From NCBI GenBank assembly GCA_022823605.1, contig JAJEHS010000006.1, positions 593,001 to 657,000 of the forward strand: a DNA stretch of 64,000 bases, read 5' to 3'. The notes beneath the pieces are model-generated. The model was not told the DNA's origin, did not search any database, and saw nothing but the letters and a program-made list of their open reading frames with translations. Source of the DNA: Paracoccaceae bacterium (GTDB lineage Bacteria > Pseudomonadota > Alphaproteobacteria > Rhodobacterales > Rhodobacteraceae). Positions 9,479 to 18,470 of the stretch are shown piece after piece (position 1 is the stretch's first letter; the number at the start of each line of letters is the position of its first letter). Made by a program: the position numbers and the translations under genes.

Positions 9479-11143
9479 TCATCTGTCACTTGTTTCCCAG
9501 TTGGGATTAATCCAAACCTCTGCATTTTCATCAGGCGGAAGGGTTTTTCCAAGGATAAAATCTGCACCCTTCTCACCAACCATAATGGAGGGTCCATTGG
9601 TATTGCCATAGGTTAATTGTGGAAATATTGAGCTGTCAATTACCCTGAGATTATCAACGCCGATTACCCTGCATTGGGGATCAACAACAGCAAGATTATC
9701 ATTTGCACTACCCATGCGACAGGTACCTGAGGGATGATAGGCACTCTCAAGATGTTCCCGGACAAATTGATCGATTTCGTCATCGGCCATTACATTATCA
9801 CCGGGCTGTATTTCCTTTCCCCGATAGGGATCAAAAGCTGGTTGAGCAAAAATCTCCCTGGCAACAGCAACGCATTTTCTGAAATCCCTGATATCTTTTT
9901 GCTCTGCCAGATAGTTGAATTGTATCCTGGGTGGTGTATTGGGGTTGCTATCCCCGAGTGAAACCCTCCCTCTTGAGGAGCACCTCATTGGTCCGATATG
10001 CATCTGATAGCCATGACCTTCGGAAACTGCCTGACCATCATACCTGATGGCGATCGGGAGGAAATGAATCTGAATATCGGGATATTCCACTCCAGGGGAG
10101 GATCTGATGAAGGCACAACTTTCAAAGTGGTTGGACTTTCCAACTCCAGTCCGGAAAAGGGTCCATTGAACACCGGCAATGAGTTTGGCCGGCCAATTCC
10201 AGTATTTGAAAAGGGAGACATCCTGTTTGCAGGCCTGCTGGATATAAACTTCCGGATGATCCATCAAATTGCTTCCAACCCCGGGGCGATCAACCACAAC
10301 TTCTATTCCCAATTCAGCCAATTCTTCTGCAGGACCAATGCCGGATAACATGAGCAATTTGGGAGAATTGAAAGCTGAAGCAGAAACAATAATTTCTTTG
10401 TTGGCCCGTATTACCTCGGTTCTTTGGCCAATTTCAATCTCAACCCCGACGGCTTTCCTACCCTCGAAAATTATCCTGCGGGCCAAGCACCTGATAATTT
10501 CGACATTGGACCTTTGCAAGGCAGGCTTGAGATATGCTGATGCTGCCGACCAGCGCTTGCCTTTCCAAATGGTTTGTTCCATCGGGCCAAACCCTTCCTG
10601 TTTGAACCCGTTATAATCTTCGGTTGTTTGATAGCCAGCCTGTCTTCCAGCCAATTCAAAAGCCTCAATCAGGGGATTTTTCCTTTCCCCTCGGGTAACA
10701 TGCAATGGTCCTTCATTACCCCTTATTTCCGGATCACCACCAGAACCACAATCATGCCAATTTTCCATTCTACGGAAATAGGGAACAACATCCTTGTAGG
10801 ACCAGCCGCTGGCACCCAGTTGGGCCCAATTATCAAAATCCCTGGCATGCCCCCTTACATAAACCATCCCATTAATTGAAGAAGATCCTCCAATCACCTT
10901 ACCCCTAGGTGCGGCCAACTGTCTTCCATCCAAATGAGGTTCCGGTTCAGTAAAGTACCCCCAATCATATCTTTTCATATTCATAGGGTATGAAAGGGCT
11001 GCAGGCATGTTGATAAATGGCCCGAAATCAGAACCTCCAAACTCAAGTACAATTATTGTGTCATCAGAGTTTTGGGCCAATCTGAAAGTCAGGGCAGAGC
11101 CCGAACTTCCCGAACCAATTACTATATAATCTGCGACTTTCAC
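9479..11143 (-). CDS. GMC family FAD-dependent alcohol/choline dehydrogenase
   Basis: Flavoprotein alcohol dehydrogenase of the glucose-methanol-choline family. The N-terminal ADP-binding fold is [21 protein letters not shown] signature 1 lies near residue 80 ([20 protein letters not shown]) and signature 2 in the middle ([17 protein letters not shown]). The C-terminal active site is HPSGTCRMG, followed by [17 protein letters not shown]. Length 554 is typical of BetA-like enzymes. The start is GTG at 11143 with TTAGGTT just upstream. It precedes mccB by 28 bp and is probably co-transcribed, so its substrate may be an alcohol feeding branched acyl-CoA breakdown rather than choline (inference). 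No betB is nearby. Confidence 0.85.
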   Translation of the reverse strand: MKVADYIVIGSGSSGSALTFRLAQNSDDTIIVLEFGGSDFGPFINMPAALSYPMNMKRYDWGYFTEPEPHLDGRQLAAPRGKVIGGSSSINGMVYVRGHARDFDNWAQLGASGWSYKDVVPYFRRMENWHDCGSGGDPEIRGNEGPLHVTRGERKNPLIEAFELAGRQAGYQTTEDYNGFKQEGFGPMEQTIWKGKRWSAASAYLKPALQRSNVEIIRCLARRIIFEGRKAVGVEIEIGQRTEVIRANKEIIVSASAFNSPKLLMLSGIGPAEELAELGIEVVVDRPGVGSNLMDHPEVYIQQACKQDVSLFKYWNWPAKLIAGVQWTLFRTGVGKSNHFESCAFIRSSPGVEYPDIQIHFLPIAIRYDGQAVSEGHGYQMHIGPMRCSSRGRVSLGDSNPNTPPRIQFNYLAEQKDIRDFRKCVAVAREIFAQPAFDPYRGKEIQPGDNVMADDEIDQFVREHLESAYHPSGTCRMGSANDNLAVVDPQCRVIGVDNLRVIDSSIFPQLTYGNTNGPSIMVGEKGADFILGKTLPPDENAEVWINPNWETSDR

Positions 11144-11417
11144 AACCTAATCCAACCAATTAAGGTACAATTTGTTGGGAATATTGTAGTCCGGTCTTTC
11201 AATGGTTTTTGAAAGAATCCGGATTTCAACAACATTCCTTGGAGTAGGGTTTATACCGAAGCAAGTAAAAATCCAAAACAAAGGTTATTTGTTTTTTGCA
11301 AATTCATGGAAATAACCTCTGACGAGATTTTCACATTTAATAAAACCCAATTGGTCTTACGGCAAGTCAGGTTGGTTTCCGTTGGAAAATCAAATTCTAA
11401 ATTGGAGCCAAACGATC

Positions 11418-12716
11418 CTAAACCACCAGAGCTGGTTCACTTGCCTCAATAACATCCTCAAAGGTTTTTAGTCCTGGATAGGGAGCAGAAACCATGACTG
11501 CCATGTTGCCGGGCTTATGTTCATTATGATACATTTTCATATGGGCATCAGGTATCTGATCCCATCCAAATACTTCGGACATGCAAGGATCAATCCTCTT
11601 TTCCAGCACCAGCTGGTTGGCCTGGCTTGCCTGCTTGAGATTGGCGAAGTGTGAGCCCTGAATTCTTTTCTGGTGCATCCAGACATATCGGGCATCCATG
11701 GTCAGATTATACCCCGATGTACCAGCACAAATTACCACCATGCCGCCTCGCTTTACGACAAAGGTAGATATCGGGAAAGTTGCCTGTCCGGGATGCTCAA
11801 ATACGATATCAACATTTTTACCCTTGCCGGTAATATCCCAGATGGCCTTGCCAAATTTCCTTGCTTCGGAAAACCATTCCTTGTACTCCATGGAGTTGAC
11901 CTTGGGCAATTGTCCCCAGCAATTGAAATCCTTCCTGTTGATAACTCCCTTGGCTCCAAGGTCCAGAACGAAATCTCTCTTGCTTTCATCTGAAATTATT
12001 CCAATCGCATTGGCACCAGCCGTATTTATCAACTGAATGGCATATGAACCCAATCCTCCCGAAGCACCCCATACAAGTACATTTTGTCCCGGTCGGAGAA
12101 TGTGAGGACGATGACCGAAAAGCATTCGATAGGCAGTTGCAAGGGTCAGTGTATAACAGGCACTTTCCTCCCAAGTCAGATGCTGGGGTCTCTTCATCAA
12201 CTGTTGGGATTGAACTCTTGTGAATTGTGCAAATGAACCATCTGGTGTTTCGTAGCCCCAAATTCTTTGGGAGGCAGAAAACATCGGATCACCACCGTTG
12301 CATTCCTCATCATCGCCATCATCCTGATTACAATGAATGACAACCTCGTCGCCAACCTTCCACCGACGAACCTTGTCACCAACGGCCCAGACTATTCCAG
12401 AAGCATCCGAACCGGCAATATGATACTCGGCCTTGTGGACATCGAACATTGAAATTGGAGTTCCAAGCCCTGCCCAAACACCGTTATAATTGACACCCGC
12501 AGCCATCACCAGCACCAATACCTCGTGGCTGTCGATCTTGGGGACATCAACCACTTCCACCTTCATGGCGTCAACAGGTACTCCCTGCCTTTCCCTGCGA
12601 ATAACCCAAGCATGCATTGACTTGGGAACATGACCGAGGGGAGGGATTTCGCCCATTTGATAAAGGTCTTTCAATTCACCTGGGTGGAGATCACTGCGTT
12701 CTAATGGTTGTGTCAT
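11418..12716 (-). CDS. ccr: crotonyl-CoA carboxylase/reductase
   Basis: Reductive carboxylation of crotonyl-CoA to ethylmalonyl-CoA with NADPH, the key step of the ethylmalonyl-CoA pathway for acetyl-CoA assimilation. It is a medium-chain dehydrogenase/reductase fold. The N-terminus has PPLGHVPKSMHAWVIRRERQG, then HIAGSDASGIVWAVGDKVRRW, HCNQDDGDDEECNGGDPMF, the NADPH fold WGASGGLGSYAIQL and VIFEHPGQATFP-like VDIVFEHPGQATFP. These are characteristic of Ccr rather than simple quinone oxidoreductases. I chose ATG at 12716 over the in-frame TTG at 12728; the resulting 432 residues match the family. Three partner enzymes of the pathway are elsewhere in the window (ecm, mcl1, mch). Confidence 0.93.
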   Translation of the reverse strand: MTQPLERSDLHPGELKDLYQMGEIPPLGHVPKSMHAWVIRRERQGVPVDAMKVEVVDVPKIDSHEVLVLVMAAGVNYNGVWAGLGTPISMFDVHKAEYHIAGSDASGIVWAVGDKVRRWKVGDEVVIHCNQDDGDDEECNGGDPMFSASQRIWGYETPDGSFAQFTRVQSQQLMKRPQHLTWEESACYTLTLATAYRMLFGHRPHILRPGQNVLVWGASGGLGSYAIQLINTAGANAIGIISDESKRDFVLDLGAKGVINRKDFNCWGQLPKVNSMEYKEWFSEARKFGKAIWDITGKGKNVDIVFEHPGQATFPISTFVVKRGGMVVICAGTSGYNLTMDARYVWMHQKRIQGSHFANLKQASQANQLVLEKRIDPCMSEVFGWDQIPDAHMKMYHNEHKPGNMAVMVSAPYPGLKTFEDVIEASEPALVV

Positions 12717-12759
12717 AATAATACTCAATATTATAAGGGTTTCCTGAAGGGAAAATTAT

Positions 12760-12794
12760 AAATAATATTTTATTGCTGCGGTGCAATATTATTT
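12760..12794. repeat. AT-rich inverted repeat upstream of ccr
   Basis: AAATAATATT (12760-12769) and AATATTATTT (12785-12794) are exact reverse complements, with an additional GC pair inside the loop. It sits 44 bases upstream of the ccr start codon and could be a regulator site or an AT-rich promoter element. Confidence 0.4.
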
Positions 12795-12806
12795 ATTGTT
12801 AAGTTC

Positions 12807-12828
12807 AATTCCCAAGGGAATTTTTTTT
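12807..12828 (+). terminator. intrinsic-type terminator facing the + strand upstream of ccr
   Basis: AATTCCC-AA-GGGAATT runs straight into eight T residues (12821-12828). The T tract reads on the + strand although both neighbouring genes (ccr and fpr) are on the - strand. On the - strand the hairpin has no following T run, so it is a poor fpr terminator. It could stop antisense transcripts leaving the ccr promoter region. Confidence 0.5.
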
Positions 12829-12845
12829 ATTTATAAATTAATATC

Positions 12846-13658
12846 TCAACCAACAAAGGCTCTTTCGACCACGAAATCTGCCGGTGAGCTGTTCGAACCT
12901 TCGACGAATCCCCTGTCAAGAAGAATATTCTTCATATCCTTCAGAAAGCCCATGGAACCACATATCATGCCTCGATCACTTGCCGGATCAAGTTCGGGTA
13001 AACCCAAGTCAGCAAATAGTTTGCCGGATTGTACAAGATCAGTAACCCTGCCACTTGTTGCAAACTCCTCCTGTGTTACAGTTGGATAATATTTCAACTG
13101 TATTTTGGCCTCATCTCCCACCAATGGATCATCAAGTGTCAAATCGTAAAGCTTTTTACCATACTCAAGTTCTGCAACTTGCCTGCAGGTGTGGGTTAGA
13201 ATGATTTTTTCAAATTTCTCGTAGGTCTCTGGATCCCTGATAACGGAAGCAAAAGGTGCAATACCTGTTCCTGTGGAAAACAAATAGAGGTTTGTTCCAT
13301 CAATGAGGGCGTCATTGACCAAAGTTCCGGTTGGTTTGGGTCTCATCAGGATTGCGTCCCCTATCTTGATTTTCTGCAAATCCTTGGTCAAGGGACCATC
13401 TGGAACCTTGATTGAATAAAATTCCAATTCATCATCCCAACTCGGACAAGCTATCGAATATGCCCTGTAAATTGGCCTTTCAGCATTGGGAAGTCCAATC
13501 ATTACAAACTCTCCCGAACGAAAACGAAAGGAAGTGGGTCGGGTAATCCTGAACATGAACAACCTGTCAGTATAATGCTCTACGGATACCACCTTTTCGC
13601 AAAAAACCCCTTTAGGTATGGATATCGGCTGGGATTTTACTGAATCTGCAACGACCAT
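12846..13658 (-). CDS. fpr: ferredoxin/flavodoxin-NADP+ reductase
   Basis: FAD enzyme that exchanges electrons between NADPH and ferredoxin or flavodoxin. Visible are the FAD-binding RAYSIACPSWDDELEFYSIKV (RxYS type), the NADP-binding LFSTGTGIAPFASVIRDPE, CGSMGFLKDMKN, and the C-terminal extension ending VVERAFVG, typical of the bacterial subclass (270 residues; usual 255-275). The ATG at 13658 is the only reasonable start. It lies upstream of ccr in the same direction, with a 129-bp gap containing two inverted repeats. It may supply reductant to the Fe-S reductase of the nicotinate-type operon (inference). Confidence 0.9.
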   Translation of the reverse strand: MVVADSVKSQPISIPKGVFCEKVVSVEHYTDRLFMFRITRPTSFRFRSGEFVMIGLPNAERPIYRAYSIACPSWDDELEFYSIKVPDGPLTKDLQKIKIGDAILMRPKPTGTLVNDALIDGTNLYLFSTGTGIAPFASVIRDPETYEKFEKIILTHTCRQVAELEYGKKLYDLTLDDPLVGDEAKIQLKYYPTVTQEEFATSGRVTDLVQSGKLFADLGLPELDPASDRGMICGSMGFLKDMKNILLDRGFVEGSNSSPADFVVERAFVG

Positions 13659-13850
13659 AACAGGAATGACTCCAATTTAATTTCTTTGTCAGCAAGGGCT
13701 GTTCTAGTTCCTGGAAATATTCCACAATAGGAGCAAACGAATAAGAAACCTGATTAGATTATTTTTCCTATCGTGATATATCAGTTGTAGTTATGAATTA
13801 GGGAAGCAGGCCAGATCTTCAAGAATGGCAATTTTTATTGGGAAAGAAAA

Positions 13851-15023
13851 ATGGAAACTTCAGAAAACAAACTGGTTATTAAAAACATCGGGATGATCCT
13901 GTCTGGAAAATTGGAACAACCAATTTTGGATGGAGATTGTATCGTTAGTATTGACGGCAAAATTTCTGCCATAGGTTATGAAAAAGATCTAAACACCGAT
14001 CAACCGGACCAGGTGATTAATGCCAATGGGGTCACCATTTCACCTGGATTGATTGACAGCCATATTCACCCTGTAGTTGGTGACTATACCCCAAGACAAC
14101 AACAATTGCACTGGATTGATTCAACCCTTAATGGAGGAGTTACCACCCTGATTTCTGCCGGTGAGGTTCATATGCCAGGCAGACCCAAAGATATTGTTGG
14201 ACTTAAGGCCATGGCCATTGCTGCCCAAAGATGGTACGAAAACTTTCGCCCTTCTGGCGTAAAGGTTCTGGCCGGCGCTCCAGTAATTGAGCATGGCATG
14301 GAGGAAGAAGATTTCAAGCAATTGTCGGATGCCGGTGTCAAACTATTGGGGGAAGTCGGCTTGGGATCAGTAAAAGACGGCCCCACTGCCAAAAAAATGG
14401 TTCAATGGGCAAGAAAATATGGCATGCAGAGTACCATTCATACCGGAGGTCCCTCAATCCCCGGTTCCGGTCTTATAGACAAGGATGTTGTACTAGAGGC
14501 AGATACAGATGTAATTGGTCACATAAATGGAGGCCATTCTGCGTTACCTGACGATCAAATAGTCTGCTTGTGTGAATCCTGTCAACGAAGTCTGGAAATT
14601 GTTCACAATGGGAATGAACGAGCTGCAATATTAACCCTTAATACGGCAAGGGAACTGGATCAGTTGGATCGGATAATTTTAGGTACGGATGGACCTGCTG
14701 GATCGGGTGTTCAACCGCTTGGGATACTGAGAATGATTGCTTTTCTTTCCAGTTTTGGAAACATTCCAGCAGAAGTTGCATTCTGCTTTGGTACTGGAAA
14801 TACTTCTCGCAACAGGAAATTGGATGTTGGACTGATGGAGGTCGGTTATTGTGCAGACTTTGTATTAATGGATCAAGCCCAACATTCTCCCGGTAACAAT
14901 CTTCTGGCTTCTGTAGAACAAGGAAACCTGCCAGGTGTAGGGATGACCATTATAGATGGAATGGTCCGATCCCAAAGAAGTAGAAACACACCTCCAGCCC
15001 AGAAACTCCCTCAAATTATCTGA
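13851..15023 (+). CDS. enamidase-like metal-dependent amidohydrolase
   Basis: Resembles enamidase of Eubacterium barkeri nicotinate fermentation, which opens 1,4,5,6-tetrahydro-6-oxonicotinate to 2-formylglutarate and ammonia. The similarity runs end to end: IKNIGMILSG at the start, GDYTPRQQQL, GGVTTLISAGEVHMPGRPKD, GVKLLGEVGLGSVK, HTGGPSIPGSG, HINGG, ILGTDGPAGSGVQPLGILR and SRNTPPAQKL at the end. Metal ligands of the amidohydrolase barrel are present: H71/H73 (HIH), E168 as the likely bridging residue, H197, H224 and D280. The 390 residues match enamidase. The start ATG follows GGGAAAG. It stands alone on the + strand, but the other predicted pathway genes lie at 16996-23516 on the other strand. 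A different cyclic amide or enamide substrate is possible. Confidence 0.8.
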   Translation: METSENKLVIKNIGMILSGKLEQPILDGDCIVSIDGKISAIGYEKDLNTDQPDQVINANGVTISPGLIDSHIHPVVGDYTPRQQQLHWIDSTLNGGVTTLISAGEVHMPGRPKDIVGLKAMAIAAQRWYENFRPSGVKVLAGAPVIEHGMEEEDFKQLSDAGVKLLGEVGLGSVKDGPTAKKMVQWARKYGMQSTIHTGGPSIPGSGLIDKDVVLEADTDVIGHINGGHSALPDDQIVCLCESCQRSLEIVHNGNERAAILTLNTARELDQLDRIILGTDGPAGSGVQPLGILRMIAFLSSFGNIPAEVAFCFGTGNTSRNRKLDVGLMEVGYCADFVLMDQAQHSPGNNLLASVEQGNLPGVGMTIIDGMVRSQRSRNTPPAQKLPQII

Positions 15024-15117
15024 AGTTTGATCTTGAGAATTGAAGAAAACCTAATTTTTGCCAGGAATGATGAGTGATTTCAAAAAAATCTTGTTTTTCA
15101 GAGGATGTTAATCAAGG

Positions 15118-15146
15118 TTGATATATTTTATAACATTTGTTATAAC
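15118..15146 (+). promoter_or_regulatory. promoter and operator of the AbrB-Doc operon
   Basis: The promoter is -35 TTGATA (15118-15123), a 17-bp spacer and -10 TATAAC (15141-15146). An 18-bp palindrome with a two-base centre, TTATAACA-TT-TGTTATAA at 15128-15145, overlaps the spacer and the -10. A repressor bound there would block RNA polymerase, as expected for autoregulation by the antitoxin's AbrB-type DNA-binding domain. Confidence 0.7.
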
Positions 15147-15171
15147 CTCTAACAAAAATTAGGAGATGATT

Positions 15172-15396
15172 GTGACACGTTTGAAAGTTACAACAGTTGG
15201 CAATTCTGTAGGCGTCGTGCTCCCCAAAGAAGTGCTTGCCAGACTGCGTGTTGAAAAAGGGGATATACTTTATACCACTGAAACCCCCAATGGCATCGAA
15301 TTGAGCCCATATAATCCCACATTTGCCGAACAAATGGATACGGCTGAAGCAATTGTGCGAGATAATCGTGATGTGCTCAAGAAGTTAGCTGATTAA
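15172..15396 (+). CDS. AbrB/MazE-type antitoxin
   Basis: Small DNA-binding antitoxin of 74 residues. The SpoVT/AbrB fold occupies the N-terminal half (LKVTTVGNSVGVVLPKEVLA, then LRVEKGDILYTTETPNGIEL). The C-terminal tail (FAEQMDTAEAIVRDNRDVLKKLAD) is the expected toxin-neutralising helix. I chose GTG at 15172: AGGAG (15161-15165) sits directly against the ATG at 15166 but 6 bases from the GTG, and relatives start MTxLKVTTVGNS. Its stop overlaps the toxin ATG by one base (TAATG), giving coupled synthesis. The palindromic operator lies just upstream. Confidence 0.88.
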   Translation: MTRLKVTTVGNSVGVVLPKEVLARLRVEKGDILYTTETPNGIELSPYNPTFAEQMDTAEAIVRDNRDVLKKLAD

Positions 15397-15770
15397 TGTC
15401 AGAGCCAAAGTGGATTCTCGATGAAGTAGTAGTTGCTGTCCATCGAAGGCAAATCGCTGAACATGGAGGTATGGATGGTATACGTGATAAAAGGCTGCTA
15501 GAATCTACTCTTATCCGGCCAAGAAATTTATATCACTTTGGTGATCCCAAACCTTACATAGCTGAAATTGCTGCCGCTTATGCTTATGGCATTGCTCGCA
15601 ACCATGCTTTTGCTGATGGAAACAAAAGAACTGCCTTGGTTATATACCTTCTTTTTCTTAAACTTAATGGTATAGAACTGAAAGCAGATGCTTCTGATAA
15701 ATACAAGCTGTTTAAGAAACTGGCATCTGGTGAACTGATGGAAGTGGAGTTAGCAAGTTGGATTGCTTGA
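15396..15770 (+). CDS. doc: Doc/Fic-family death-on-curing toxin
   Basis: Toxin of a type II toxin-antitoxin pair. Doc proteins phosphorylate elongation factor Tu; related Fic proteins AMPylate their targets. The active-site motif is complete, HAFADGNKRTA with H70, D74, N76, K77 and R78. Residues 29-45 (GIRDKRLLESTLIRPRNLY) are the usual Doc N-terminal region. Length 124 matches Doc. It overlaps the antitoxin stop by one base. The partner is an AbrB-type protein rather than Phd, a combination seen in other genomes. There is no sign of inactivation. Confidence 0.9.
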   Translation: MSEPKWILDEVVVAVHRRQIAEHGGMDGIRDKRLLESTLIRPRNLYHFGDPKPYIAEIAAAYAYGIARNHAFADGNKRTALVIYLLFLKLNGIELKADASDKYKLFKKLASGELMEVELASWIA

Positions 15771-15912
15771 AACTCCGAGTCCTTATTTTACTGGATTTGT
15801 TAGAACTTGTATCATAAGTCTAATTACTTCTGTAAAAAATTATGAAACTTATATTCTTACACTTATATTTGGTAATTCAAAATTACTTCGCTTTATTGGA
15901 ATCGTACATTTC

Positions 15913-16962
15913 ATGACAATCAGAGAAGCAAAGGCACTTTTGGTATCAAATTCCTTCCCATTGGATAAGGTTGTTCTTGCATTCATAATTCTATTCCTCG
16001 GGATTGTACTATTTGATACCGAACAAGTTACCGAAAGTATTAGATTCTTATTTGCATCTCTAGGGTTTATCTTTCCCTTTCTGGTGTTGTCCGTTGTCAT
16101 AGCCGGGGGTGCAAAAGCAACGGGACTGGATCAGCAAATTGCAACTGTATTTGCTGGACATGCAAGGAAAATGATTGTTGCGGCAGCAATTTTTGGTGGA
16201 CTTTCACCTTTTTGTTCATGTACCGTCATACCCCTGATAGCTGGTTTGTTGCAGGCTGGTGTTCCGCTAGCACCCGTAATGGCCTTTTGGATTTCCTCGC
16301 CCCTTATGGATCCTGAAATGTTTATCCTTCTATCGGCGGTTCTCGGGATTGAATTTACGGTTGTCAAAACCATAGCAGCAATTGTTCTTGGACTGGGTGC
16401 AGGATTTGCCACACATGCTTTGGTTCAGCGTGGACTGTTTACCAATCCTCTGCGTGAAGAAGCAGTAACTGGGTTTAGTGGTTGCAGTAATTCAGCTAGG
16501 AGCAACAAAAAAATTGTTTGGGCCTTTTGGAAAGATGATGAAAGGAGAGACTCCTTTATTGCAGAATCAAAAACTACCGGATGGTTTCTTTTCAAATGGT
16601 TGACACTCGCATTTTTGATCGAAAGTCTCATGGTTGCTTATATACCACCTGAATTTGTTGGCAACTATCTTGGGGCCAACAGTGAATGGTGGTTGATTCC
16701 AACTGCAGCTGTCGTTGGTGTACCAGCCTATTTGAACGGATATGCCGCAATCCCAATGGTAGGAGGTCTTGTCGATATGGGAATGTCATTGCCTGGAGCC
16801 CTGACTTTCATGGTTGCAGGTGGTGTCAGCAGTCTTCCTGCCTCAATGGCCGTTTTTGTACTTGTCAGGCGCAATCTATTTATCTGGTACCTGATTTTGG
16901 GTTTTGTTGGTTCAATCCTATCAGGATTTGGATATCTGATATATCTGCAACTTGTTGGGTAA
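15913..16962 (+). CDS. UPF0718-type permease
   Basis: Integral membrane protein of the DUF318/UPF0718 permease family, with members linked to efflux of metals or arsenicals. Several hydrophobic spans are visible: VVLAFIILFLGIVLF, LGFIFPFLVLSVVIAGG, MIVAAAIFGGLSPFCSC, IAAIVLGLGAGFA, LVGVPAYLNGY and LILGFVGSILSGFGYLIYL regions. The motif SPFCSCTVIPLIAGLL, with a Cys-Ser-Cys in the membrane, is the family hallmark, and a second GVPAYLNGYAAIPMVGGL repeat reflects the two-fold symmetry. The reading frame is open back to 15763, overlapping doc, but the N-terminus there is unlike the family; ATG 15913 (MTIREAKALL) is the best start. The substrate is unknown. Confidence 0.78.
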   Translation: MTIREAKALLVSNSFPLDKVVLAFIILFLGIVLFDTEQVTESIRFLFASLGFIFPFLVLSVVIAGGAKATGLDQQIATVFAGHARKMIVAAAIFGGLSPFCSCTVIPLIAGLLQAGVPLAPVMAFWISSPLMDPEMFILLSAVLGIEFTVVKTIAAIVLGLGAGFATHALVQRGLFTNPLREEAVTGFSGCSNSARSNKKIVWAFWKDDERRDSFIAESKTTGWFLFKWLTLAFLIESLMVAYIPPEFVGNYLGANSEWWLIPTAAVVGVPAYLNGYAAIPMVGGLVDMGMSLPGALTFMVAGGVSSLPASMAVFVLVRRNLFIWYLILGFVGSILSGFGYLIYLQLVG

Positions 16963-16995
16963 GATTACACCCCTTAGTCTCTTTTGGAATCAAGG

Positions 16996-17580
16996 CTATC
17001 TAAGCCCATCCTCACCTTTTGCGTCCTTGGCCTCAAGCCCTCCTACTCTTGGGAATGGTCTCCCGCTGTCGGTAACAGCTACTGCAACCATAATCTCATC
17101 ACCCTTGGGGGCATCACATAGCCTGACTTCCATACCATCAAAATGTGATCTTACATAGGCTGCATCCTTATGCCCAAGGGGGATATCAAGTGTTTGTCCC
17201 ATTGAACCCATTTTCTTGGTCGAAGGTACTAATGCAGCACCTTTGGAAACTTCCCTGCGTAAGGGTGCACCCAGTTTGGGATGGAGAATAGCGGCTGCAT
17301 GTTCGAGTTCACCCAATTCGCCAACCATCGCTGACTTGCCATAACTCTCGGCTTGTTCTGGTTTTATACCCAATGCACTTACACATTTTTGACCCAACAA
17401 CCCTCCCAGTTCTTCTCCAATTTCAATCAAATCTGTCAAATCATCCTTGAATTTTCCGGCCAGAGGATTCGCAATTACTGCTATTGCCGCCGCCTTACGC
17501 GTAGGTGGGGATACTTCCCTACCCATTTCCGAATGTGTTTCCTCAACGATGACAGCAATTTTTCTGATATTTGTTTTCAT
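16996..17580 (-). CDS. DUF1185 / amino acid synthesis (AA_synth) family protein
   Basis: Recognised as the DUF1185 family, named for amino-acid synthesis but without an established reaction. Conserved-looking stretches are IRKIAVIVEETHSEMGR, AVIANPLAGKF, LGIKPEQAESYGKSAMVGELGELEHAAAILHPKLGAPLR, VPSTKKMGSMGQTLDIPLGHKDAAYVRSHFD (in two parts) and DEIMVAVAVTDSGRP. I chose ATG 17580 because GGAGAAGG lies 4-11 bases upstream; the GTG at 17592 would nearly touch the preceding gene. About 194 residues, no signal peptide, soluble. It is last in the five-gene operon and is followed by the convergent permease gene after a 33-bp gap. A role in ring opening or ring reduction is inferred only from context. 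Confidence 0.8.
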   Translation of the reverse strand: MKTNIRKIAVIVEETHSEMGREVSPPTRKAAAIAVIANPLAGKFKDDLTDLIEIGEELGGLLGQKCVSALGIKPEQAESYGKSAMVGELGELEHAAAILHPKLGAPLRREVSKGAALVPSTKKMGSMGQTLDIPLGHKDAAYVRSHFDGMEVRLCDAPKGDEIMVAVAVTDSGRPFPRVGGLEAKDAKGEDGLR

Positions 17581-17597
17581 TACCTTCTCCACAAAAT

Positions 17598-18449
17598 TTA
17601 ACCGGTTAGATGTTGGAATGATGTCCCTAACAGTCTGAATGAATTCTGCAAAAACATGGCAACAGACTTGATTTTACCATCATTCAAAAGTTCTTGAGCA
17701 AATTGATTACCTCTTGATAGGGCTAATTCAACGTCATGAGAATCCAAATTCTCACACGCTATCACGACATTTTGATTTATCAAATCGGTATCATCAACAA
17801 TTTCTTCCGCAGGTATTCTGGTGATTCCAGGATGTTCAGGGATATCAACATGATTCGCAATCAAAGTAGCCGCAACATCAGCATCACTGGCATTACCGGC
17901 AAGAACCGTTACAGAATCTGCGATCCCCATGGATAAGCTTCTTCCACCTTTCCCACTGGTCGCAATACCGCCAATTTTCAAACCATCAAATAATTCGATT
18001 TGACCTAATCCGGTATTGTTCAATTGCTTGATATCCACGGTAAATTTTTCTCCCCTGCCCAAGTAAATGCTGATATCCCCACCATTGTTGACATATGCCT
18101 TGGTCAGGATCGTTTCAGTGAGCATGCAGGAAAGTATCTCATCTGCAACGGCACCGGCTACTGCCGCCATTGGTGTAACAAATACCCTCCGGGCATATGG
18201 CCAAGTGGACTTGTACATTCTTCTTGCGACTTGACCCTTGGGTGGGTTGAATACCGAACTGATGGGAGTTTTCAACAATGGTAGTTCTGCAACCAGTTCT
18301 TCAAGGACACTCTCGAACTTTTTTGTAGCGTTGAAATAGGCTTTTCTGACAAAATCCTCTTTCTTTGCTTCAGCCTTGATAATGAGATCAATCGGACCAT
18401 GATGTAGATGAAGTCTATCCCCACCGATCATCGTTGCTGTCATCGTCAT
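17598..18449 (-). CDS. UPF0280 family protein (ApbE-like superfamily)
   Basis: UPF0280/COG2122 proteins are distant relatives of ApbE, the FAD:protein FMN transferase, but their own activity is unknown. The 283 residues begin IGGDRLHLHHGPIDLIIKAEA. Then come RMYKSTWPYARRVFVTPMAAVAGAVADEILSCM (in two parts), AYVNNGGDISIYLGRGEKFTVDI and IATSGKGGRSLSMGIADSVTVLA, which correspond to the ApbE-fold core (VNxGGDI, TSGxxxR). The gap to the upstream reductase-like gene is 21 bp and to DUF1185 17 bp, so it is co-transcribed. Flavin handling for the operon's reductase is a reasonable guess. I did not find an obvious S/T-G-A-T flavinylation motif in the partner. Confidence 0.82.
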   Translation of the reverse strand: MTMTATMIGGDRLHLHHGPIDLIIKAEAKKEDFVRKAYFNATKKFESVLEELVAELPLLKTPISSVFNPPKGQVARRMYKSTWPYARRVFVTPMAAVAGAVADEILSCMLTETILTKAYVNNGGDISIYLGRGEKFTVDIKQLNNTGLGQIELFDGLKIGGIATSGKGGRSLSMGIADSVTVLAGNASDADVAATLIANHVDIPEHPGITRIPAEEIVDDTDLINQNVVIACENLDSHDVELALSRGNQFAQELLNDGKIKSVAMFLQNSFRLLGTSFQHLTG

Positions 18450-18470
18450 GGCAGTAAATTTATAAAATAT

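Noticed and set aside
13774-13783. TGATATATCA palindrome in the fpr/enamidase divergent region
   Set aside because: Only 10 bp and AT-rich, so expected by chance at this base composition.
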